From: Sphingomonas sp. PR090111-T3T-6A
Lineage (GTDB): Bacteria > Pseudomonadota > Alphaproteobacteria > Sphingomonadales > Sphingomonadaceae
Reading direction: 5' to 3'
Length of the DNA: 64,000 bases
NCBI RefSeq assembly: GCF_000383095.1
Contig: NZ_AORL01000010.1
Location: 124,001-188,000 of the forward strand
Shown: piece after piece, positions 58,558-64,000 of the stretch
Layout: the number at the start of each line of letters is the position of its first letter
Position numbering within the stretch: position 1 is the first letter of the stretch
Position numbers and translations under genes: made by a program
Notes under the pieces: model-generated
The model's input: only the letters and a program-made list of their open reading frames with translations
Told to the model about the DNA's origin: nothing
Databases searched by the model: none

Positions 58558-60069
58558 TCATCGGCCGGAGGCCAGCACCGGCGCGCGATTGGCGCGCGCC
58601 TCGATCCGGCTGGCCAGGACCGAATCCCAACCATAAGGATCGTCGCGGAAGCTCATCTTGCCGTCCGCGCTGCCGAAGGCCGTCCAGTAGAGCAGATAGA
58701 CCGCGATCCGCTCGGGAAGGCGGGCGCGCACCGTGTCGCCCTTGGCCAGCGTCGCGTCGATCGCGTCCGGCGTCCAGTCGGTCGAATCCTTGAGCACCAG
58801 CTTCGCCAGTTCCAGCGGATGCGCCAGCCGCACGCAGCCATGGCTGGCGAGGCGGCTGTACCGGTCGAATGTCCCCTGCGTCGGCGTGTCGTGGAGATAG
58901 ACGCCGTAGGGATTGTCGAAATCGAACTTGATCCGGCCGAGCGCGCTCTGCTTGCCGGCGCGCTGCTGGAGGCGCTTGCCGCCGTCGGGCGTCGAGATCA
59001 CGCGGAAGTCGTGCTTCCTGAAGTAGCCCGGATGCGCCCGCTCCTTGGGCCACAACTCCCGGGTGGCGATCGAGGTGGGGACGTTCCATGGCGGATTGAG
59101 CACGACGCTATGCACTTCGGACTGGAGCATCGGCGTCTCGTCGCCCGGCCGGCCCGTGACGGCCCGCATCGACAGCACCGGGCTGTCCGCCTCGAACACG
59201 GTGAGCACGGCGGCGGCGATGTTCACCTGGATACGGTGCGTCGGCAGCTCCGGCGGCAGCCAGCGCCAGCGCTCCATATTGGCCACGATCTGGCGGACCC
59301 GCTCATGCGCGGGCACATTGAGCGCCGCTGTCGTCCCCGCATTGAGCGTGCCGGTGGGCTCCAGCCCGTAGCGCCGCTGCGCGCGGCGGACGGCCTCGAC
59401 CATCGCGGTGTCGTAACGGGCCGGCCCTTGCGTCGAGACATCCTTGTCCTCGACGGCGAGGCGCTTGCGCAGCGCTTCCACCCGGTCGCCGGTCGCGCCC
59501 AGCGTCAGCACGGGACCGGACTCGAGCGTGCGCCAGCCGCCGGCCGCGTCGATCTTGCGATAGGCCACGAGGCCCTTCTTCAGGGTGTCATAGCCGGTAT
59601 AGGGCGGCGGCAGCGCGGCGATCCACTGGGCGAGCTGATCCTGCTGCACGGCCGTGGTGAAGCCCGGCCACGGATCATAGGCGGCGGGCCGCAACCCCCA
59701 GTCCTTCAGGAAGTCCGACGGGTCGAGCCGGCCGCTGTGGAGCGCCTTGGCATAGTCCATCGCCGCCTGAACCAGTGCGTCGGTATCGTCGGCGCTGGCC
59801 GTCGCGGTGTCGACACCGGCCGTCTGCGGGGCGATGCCGTTCGCCTTGGCATCGTCCAGCATCGTGCGGAGCTGGTCCTTCTGCGCGTCGGTGAGCTGCG
59901 GGACGATGTGCGGCGCTGCCGGTGGCTCGGGCAGCGGCTGGGCGACCGGCGGCTGCGCGAACGTGGGGGGCAGCAGCGGCGTGGGGGGTGGCGCCGGGGT
60001 CTGCGTCTGGCCCGACGTCGCGGACAGGAGGGCGATCCCGAGGGTTGCGGGAAAAATCCGGCGGTGCAT
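58558..60069 (-). CDS. L,D-transpeptidase of the YcbB (LdtD) type
   Basis: A 503-residue periplasmic enzyme. A signal peptide spans about 1-22 and a Pro-rich linker follows. The helical scaffold domain contains the peptidoglycan-binding repeat (LTLGATGDRVEALRKRL, YDTAMVEAVRRAQRRYGL). The catalytic YkuD domain has HDTPTQGTF and the active-site SHGCVRL with Cys412 and His410. It makes 3-3 crosslinks between meso-diaminopimelate residues, independent of beta-lactam-sensitive transpeptidases. The ATG at 60069 lacks a clear ribosome site but starts the signal peptide. A 13-bp dyad abuts it. Confidence 0.92.
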   Translation of the reverse strand: MHRRIFPATLGIALLSATSGQTQTPAPPPTPLLPPTFAQPPVAQPLPEPPAAPHIVPQLTDAQKDQLRTMLDDAKANGIAPQTAGVDTATASADDTDALVQAAMDYAKALHSGRLDPSDFLKDWGLRPAAYDPWPGFTTAVQQDQLAQWIAALPPPYTGYDTLKKGLVAYRKIDAAGGWRTLESGPVLTLGATGDRVEALRKRLAVEDKDVSTQGPARYDTAMVEAVRRAQRRYGLEPTGTLNAGTTAALNVPAHERVRQIVANMERWRWLPPELPTHRIQVNIAAAVLTVFEADSPVLSMRAVTGRPGDETPMLQSEVHSVVLNPPWNVPTSIATRELWPKERAHPGYFRKHDFRVISTPDGGKRLQQRAGKQSALGRIKFDFDNPYGVYLHDTPTQGTFDRYSRLASHGCVRLAHPLELAKLVLKDSTDWTPDAIDATLAKGDTVRARLPERIAVYLLYWTAFGSADGKMSFRDDPYGWDSVLASRIEARANRAPVLASGR

Positions 60070-60124
60070 CGTGTCAGACACGGGACAAGCAGACTCCAGC
60101 ACGGGAGAGAAACTCCCCTCCCGT
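60070..60124 (-). promoter_or_regulatory. Dyad and hairpin in the L,D-transpeptidase leader
   Basis: CGTGTCAGACACG (60070-60082) is a perfect 13-bp dyad touching the start codon. Further upstream a hairpin with arms ACGGGAG (60101-60107) and CTCCCGT (60118-60124) could form in the leader. Either could control translation or bind a regulator. Confidence 0.35.
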
Positions 60125-60275
60125 TCCCCACAATGCGGATGGAGCGGGCGGAAGCAATGCGAAAGATGCATCCGCGTCCATTCGAGGCGGTGGAACGAGG
60201 GGTGCCGAGCCGTTCCTCCGCGCCGATGAACGGCGGCTCTCACCCGGCCGATCCGCCGGTCGTCTCGCGATGCCG

Positions 60276-60791
60276 TCAGCCCTTGAGCCGGAGCGGGAGG
60301 CCGGCGGCAACGAACACGGCCTCCGCGACGACCCCGGCGACCGCCTGATTGATCCGCCCTGCGACGTCGCGGAAGCGGCGTGCCAGCGCGTTCTCCGGCA
60401 CGATGCCGAGGCCAACCTCGTTGGAGACGAGGATCAGCGGCCCCCGCGCGGAGCGGATCGCCCCGGCGAGCCGCTCCGTCTCCGCTTCGATGTCATGCCC
60501 GCCCAGCATCAGATTGGAGGCCCACAGCGTCAGGCAGTCGACCAGCACGACCTGCCCCGGCCGCGCTTCGGCGGCGATGGCTTCGGCAAGCGCCAGCGGG
60601 GCCTCCACCGTCCGCCAGCGCGGGCCGCGATCGGCCCGGTGGCGATCGATCCGCTCGGCCATTTCGGTGTCGAAGGCCTGCCCCGTGGCGACATAGACCA
60701 GCGCGCCATCCTCGGCCTCCGCACGCATCTGCGCGAAGCGGCTCTTGCCCGAACGCGCGCCGCCCAGCACCAGAAGCGTCGAAGTCGTCAT
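60276..60791 (-). CDS. cobU: Adenosylcobinamide kinase / adenosylcobinamide-phosphate guanylyltransferase
   Basis: A 171-residue bifunctional enzyme (CobU/CobP) that phosphorylates adenosylcobinamide and transfers GMP from GTP. The P-loop GGARSGKSR is at ~10-18. YVATGQAFD, the DCLTLWASNLML block and LILVSNEVGLGIVPEN are all diagnostic. The length matches the family. It is divergent from cobC with an 81-bp gap that holds both start regions, and is part of nucleotide-loop assembly and corrinoid salvage. Confidence 0.96.
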   Translation of the reverse strand: MTTSTLLVLGGARSGKSRFAQMRAEAEDGALVYVATGQAFDTEMAERIDRHRADRGPRWRTVEAPLALAEAIAAEARPGQVVLVDCLTLWASNLMLGGHDIEAETERLAGAIRSARGPLILVSNEVGLGIVPENALARRFRDVAGRINQAVAGVVAEAVFVAAGLPLRLKG

Positions 60792-60872
60792 GCCCGATCC
60801 TTGTCATCGGGCTTGCGGCCCGGCCCGCTTTGGCGATTAGAGCAGGGCACGGGCGACGGAAAGGGAGCGGGT

Positions 60873-61871
60873 TTGGACGGTTGGCGCATTCATGGGGGGC
60901 GGCTGGCGGCAGCGCGCGCGGGCTGGCCCGATGCGCCGGAGCCGTGGCTCGACCTTTCGACCGGCATCAATCCGCACGCATGGCCGGTCGAGCGCGCCGG
61001 GCCGATCGACTGGACGCGCCTGCCCGACGAGGAAGCGCTGGCCGGGCTGGAGGCCGTTGCGGCGCGCTGCTTCGGTGTGGCGGCGGAGCGGGTCTGTGCG
61101 TTGCCGGGGAGCGAGATGGGGCTGCGCCTGCTGGGCGTGCTTGGCCTGCCGGAGCCGATGCGACATCAATCGCCGGGCTATCGCACCCACGCGGAGGCGT
61201 TCGGGGCGAGCGCCCCTGTCGCCGCCACCGATCTGGTGGCCGAGGCCGCGCGCGGCGGCACGATCCTGCTCGCCAACCCCTCCAACCCCGACGGCCGGCT
61301 CCACTCGCCGCTGGCGCTCGCCGCCTTGTCCGACCGGCTGGCGGCGGCGGGAGGGCGGCTGATCGTCGACGAGGCCTTCGCCGATGCCGTCCCCGATGCG
61401 AGCCTTCTGCCGCTGACCGAGGCGGGCGGGGCGCAGGGAGCGATCGTGCTGCGCTCTTTCGGGAAGATGTATGGGCTTGCCGGCGTGCGGCTTGGCTTCA
61501 TGGTGGCCGCGCCGGAGTGGCTGGCGGCCGTGCGGCGGCGGCTGGGGAGCTGGCCGGTGTCGGCGGCGGCCATCGCCATCGGGACGGCGGCTTATCGTGA
61601 CGAAGCGTGGCTGGCCGATATGCGTGACCGCCTGCCACGGCGGTGCGAGCGGCTCGACACGGTGCTGCGCCGCCATGGGCTGGACCCTCAGGGGGCATGT
61701 CCGCTGTTCCGGCTCGTGCGGACGCCGGATGCGGGCGCGCTGTTCGAGCGGCTGGCGCGGCAGGGCATCCTGACCCGGCCGTTCGATTATGCGCCCGATT
61801 GGCTCCGCATCGGCCTGCCGGGGAGCGAGGAGGCGCTCGCGCGGCTCGACGGGGCGCTGGCGCATGGCTGA
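60873..61871 (+). CDS. cobC: Threonine-phosphate decarboxylase / aminotransferase-like (CobC/CobD)
   Basis: A 332-residue PLP enzyme that supplies (R)-1-aminopropan-2-ol phosphate for the corrin side chain. It has the class I/II aminotransferase fold: LDLSTGINPHAWP at the start, LANPSNPDGRL, IVDEAFADAV, and PLP Lys198 in SFGKMYGLAGVRLGF. The start is TTG at 60873 with AAGGGAG upstream; no other start suits the conserved N-terminus. It overlaps cbiB by 8 nt. The name follows the alphaproteobacterial scheme (cobC); the Salmonella equivalent is cobD. Confidence 0.9.
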   Translation: MDGWRIHGGRLAAARAGWPDAPEPWLDLSTGINPHAWPVERAGPIDWTRLPDEEALAGLEAVAARCFGVAAERVCALPGSEMGLRLLGVLGLPEPMRHQSPGYRTHAEAFGASAPVAATDLVAEAARGGTILLANPSNPDGRLHSPLALAALSDRLAAAGGRLIVDEAFADAVPDASLLPLTEAGGAQGAIVLRSFGKMYGLAGVRLGFMVAAPEWLAAVRRRLGSWPVSAAAIAIGTAAYRDEAWLADMRDRLPRRCERLDTVLRRHGLDPQGACPLFRLVRTPDAGALFERLARQGILTRPFDYAPDWLRIGLPGSEEALARLDGALAHG

Positions 61872-62802
61872 GCCCGTGGCCCTCGCAGCGCTGGCGATCG
61901 AGGCGGTCGTCGGCTGGCCGGATGCGCTCTACCGGCGGATCGGCCACCCGGTCGGGCTGTTCGCGCGGGTGATCGATGCGGCCGAGAGGCACTGGAACAA
62001 GCCCGGCTGGCCGGAAGCGGCACGGCGTGTTGCGGGCATCGTGCTGGTCCTGCTGCTGCTCGGCCTGGTCGGCGGCGGGGCGTGGCTGATCGAACGCGAG
62101 GTGCGGGCCTTGTGCGGCCGCTGGGCATGGCCGGCGCTCGCGTTGCTCGCGGTGCCGGGGCTGGCCCAGCGGAGCCTCAGCGATCATGTCGCGCCCGTCG
62201 CCCGCGCCTTGGGGAAGGGTGATGTCGCGGGCGCGCGGCTGGCCGTCTCGCGGATCGTCGGGCGGAATACGGCAAGCCTCGGCCCCGCCGGCATTGCCCG
62301 CGCCGCGATCGAGAGCCTCGCCGAGAGCTTCTGCGATGGTGTGGCCGCGCCGCTCTTCTGGCTGCTCATTGGTGGGTTGCCGGGGATCTGGGCGTACAAG
62401 GCGCTCAACACCGCCGACAGCCTGATCGGCCATCGCGAGCCGCGCTGGCGCGCCTTCGGCTGGGCGGCGGCGCGGGCGGACGATGTGGCGAACTGGATAC
62501 CGGCGCGGATCGCGGGGTTGCTGATCTGCCTCGGCGCGGCGCGGGGTTTCGGGACGATGTGGCGGGACTGCCGCCGCCACGCCTCGCCCAACGCCGGCTG
62601 GCCCGAGGCGGCCATGGCGGGCGTGCTCGGCATCCGGCTGGCGGGGCCCGTCGCCTATGACGGCGTGACGCACGTGAAGCCTTGGATCGGCGAGGGGCGG
62701 AGCGAGGCCACCGCCGCCGATATCACCCAGGCGCTCGGCCTCTATCGCCGCGCTTGCCTGTTGCTGTGGCTGATCGCGGGAGGCGTGGCATGGGCGCTCT
62801 GA
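61864..62802 (+). CDS. cbiB: Adenosylcobinamide-phosphate synthase
   Basis: A 312-residue integral membrane protein (CbiB, called CobD in the aerobic scheme) that attaches aminopropanol or its phosphate to adenosylcobyric acid. [20 protein letters not shown] at the N-terminus, [27 protein letters not shown] in the middle (quoted in part as GRNTASLGP), [14 protein letters not shown] and NWIPARI are conserved. Four or more hydrophobic segments are present. It overlaps cobC upstream and cobQ downstream by 13 nt. Confidence 0.95.
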   Translation: MAEPVALAALAIEAVVGWPDALYRRIGHPVGLFARVIDAAERHWNKPGWPEAARRVAGIVLVLLLLGLVGGGAWLIEREVRALCGRWAWPALALLAVPGLAQRSLSDHVAPVARALGKGDVAGARLAVSRIVGRNTASLGPAGIARAAIESLAESFCDGVAAPLFWLLIGGLPGIWAYKALNTADSLIGHREPRWRAFGWAAARADDVANWIPARIAGLLICLGAARGFGTMWRDCRRHASPNAGWPEAAMAGVLGIRLAGPVAYDGVTHVKPWIGEGRSEATAADITQALGLYRRACLLLWLIAGGVAWAL

Positions 62803-64000
62803 TGGTGCAGGGCACGGGGTCGGATGTCGGCAAGTCGGTGCTGGTGGCGGGGCTGTGCCGGGCGTTCGCCAACCGGGGGCTTCGCGTCCGGCCGTTCAAG
62901 CCGCAGAACATGTCGAACAATGCCGCCGTCGCCGCCGACGGCGGCGAGATCGGCCGCGCGCAGGCGACGCAGGCCATCGCTTGCCGGGTCGAGCCGACGA
63001 CCGACATGAACCCCGTGCTGCTGAAACCGCAGGCGGATCGTACCTCGCAGTTGATCGTCCATGGCAAGGTACGTGGGGTTCTGGGTTCGGGCAATTTCCG
63101 CGCGGCGCGAGGAGCGCTGCTGGGCGATGTGTTAGCGAGTTACCGGCGGCTCCGGGCGGAATGCGATATCGTGGTGGTGGAAGGTGCGGGGTCGCCCGCC
63201 GAGATCAACCTGCGCGGCGGCGACATCGCCAACATGGGCTTCGCGCGGGCGGCAGGCGTGCCCGTGATGCTGGTGGGCGATATCGACCGGGGTGGCGTGA
63301 TCGCGGCCATCGCGGGGACGCGCGCGGTGATCGACCCGGAGGATGCCGCGATGATCCGGGGCTTCCTCATCAACAAGTTCCGCGGCGATCCGGTGCTGTT
63401 CGAGGATGGCTATCGCGCGATCGAGCGGCTGGCCGGCTGGCGGGGTTTCGGGGTGGTGCCGTGGCTCGGCGATGCGGTCCGGCTGCCGAGCGAGGATGCG
63501 GTCGTGCTGGAGCGCGGCGCGCGGCGGAGCGCGGGCAAGCTGCTCGTCGCCTGCCCGATCCTGCCACGAATCTCCAACTTCGACGATCTCGATCCGCTGC
63601 GGCTGGAGCCCGATGTCGAACTGGTGATGGTGCCTCCCGGCCAGCCGATCCCGGCGGAGGCAGCGCTGGTGGTGCTGGCGGGCTCCAAGGCGACGATCGC
63701 CGATCTCGCGGCGCTTCGGGCTGAGGGTTGGGACATCGATATCCGCGCGCATAACCGGCGTGGGGGTGCGGTGCTAGGGCTGTGCGGCGGCTATCAGATG
63801 CTCGGTAGACGGATCGCCGATCCGCTCGGCATCGAGGGGCCGGCGGGTTCGGTTGAGGGGCTGGGGCTGCTCAATGTCGAGACGGTGCTGGCCGGCGACA
63901 AGACCCTCCGGCAGGTGGAGGGCGAGGCCTTGGACGCACGCTTCACAGGCTATGAGATGCACATGGGCGAGACCTCCGGGCCGGATACGGCACGGCCGCT
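62790..64000 (+). CDS. cobQ: Cobyric acid synthase, 5' part
   Basis: At least 403 residues are visible; the gene runs off the window. CobQ amidates four carboxyl groups of adenosylcobyrinic acid diamide using glutamine and ATP. The P-loop-like [11 protein letters not shown] is near the start, [12 protein letters not shown] follows, [11 protein letters not shown] lies mid-chain, and the glutaminase domain has nucleophile Cys332 in [15 protein letters not shown] lies 6 nt before the ATG at 62790. It is the fourth cobalamin gene here; the early corrin-ring genes are not in the window. Confidence 0.95.
   Translation, partial: MGALMVQGTGSDVGKSVLVAGLCRAFANRGLRVRPFKPQNMSNNAAVAADGGEIGRAQATQAIACRVEPTTDMNPVLLKPQADRTSQLIVHGKVRGVLGSGNFRAARGALLGDVLASYRRLRAECDIVVVEGAGSPAEINLRGGDIANMGFARAAGVPVMLVGDIDRGGVIAAIAGTRAVIDPEDAAMIRGFLINKFRGDPVLFEDGYRAIERLAGWRGFGVVPWLGDAVRLPSEDAVVLERGARRSAGKLLVACPILPRISNFDDLDPLRLEPDVELVMVPPGQPIPAEAALVVLAGSKATIADLAALRAEGWDIDIRAHNRRGGAVLGLCGGYQMLGRRIADPLGIEGPAGSVEGLGLLNVETVLAGDKTLRQVEGEALDARFTGYEMHMGETSGPDTARP

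Noticed and set aside
60792-60872. Cobalamin riboswitch between cobU and cobC
   Set aside because: Only 81 bp, with both ribosome sites inside it; no B12-box-like sequence and no room for the ~200-nt fold.
1-64000. tRNA, rRNA, CRISPR arrays, insertion sequences, prophage or defence systems
   Set aside because: I looked through the intergenic regions and unassigned frames; none showed cloverleaf sequences, regular repeat-spacer units, transposase motifs or known defence domains.

Overview
The window is a 64 kb stretch of GC-rich alphaproteobacterial chromosome. Gene content points to a sphingomonad (Sphingomonadaceae): large TonB-dependent receptors, a MucR-type regulator, a fused transaldolase/glucose-6-phosphate isomerase, Caulobacter-like xylose oxidation enzymes and a partial cobalamin pathway. 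I see about 51 protein genes, two of them cut by the window ends. I see no rRNA, tRNA, CRISPR array, insertion sequence or prophage.

Layout. 1-388 is the 3' end of a 2-oxoacid dehydrogenase E2 gene. 428-6179 holds a Bcr/CflA efflux pump, glucokinase, a secreted GH3 glucosidase divergent from glucokinase across a 19-bp operator-like dyad, and a FadR-type regulator. 6225-10727 pairs a TonB receptor-glpQ operon, preceded by a good Pho-box match, with a divergent piuC-like dioxygenase preceded by a Fur-box match. 10755-12831 carries a VOC protein, a DUF899 protein and a MarR regulator. 12835-22303 is one minus-strand run: mucR, rpiA, tkt, tal-pgi, gnd, zwf and a HAD phosphatase, covering most of the pentose phosphate pathway.

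22591-39491 is a xylan/xylose utilisation region: aldose epimerase; GH3 glycosidase, ACS-family MFS transporter and SGNH esterase on the minus strand; GH67 alpha-glucuronidase, a 1049-residue TonB receptor and xylonate dehydratase on the plus strand; then xylose dehydrogenase (XylB) and 2-keto-3-deoxyxylonate dehydratase (XylX). Four promoters here share a LacI-type operator (TGNTANCGNTANCA), while no LacI-family gene lies in the window. This implies one regulon: the receptor imports glucuronoxylo-oligosaccharides, GH67 and GH3 trim them, the MFS protein takes up a released sugar acid or sugar, and XylB/XylX/XylD feed xylose into the Weimberg (or Dahms) route.

39670-49874 is mixed: a SPOR-type lipoprotein, an ohrR/ohr pair with a 21-bp dyad operator, a VOC protein, a YcaQ-like crosslink DNA glycosylase, an orphan hybrid histidine kinase with a strong terminator downstream, a retropepsin-like protease, a GH130-like protein and an FAD-dependent dehydrogenase. 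50071-58160 is a complete, tightly overlapped wspABCDEFR-type chemosensory operon ending in a diguanylate cyclase. 58199-60069 is a lipoprotein plus an L,D-transpeptidase. 60276-64000 is cobalamin nucleotide-loop assembly (cobU, cobC, cbiB and the first part of cobQ).

All functions are inferred from sequence motifs and remembered family features. No database search was run.
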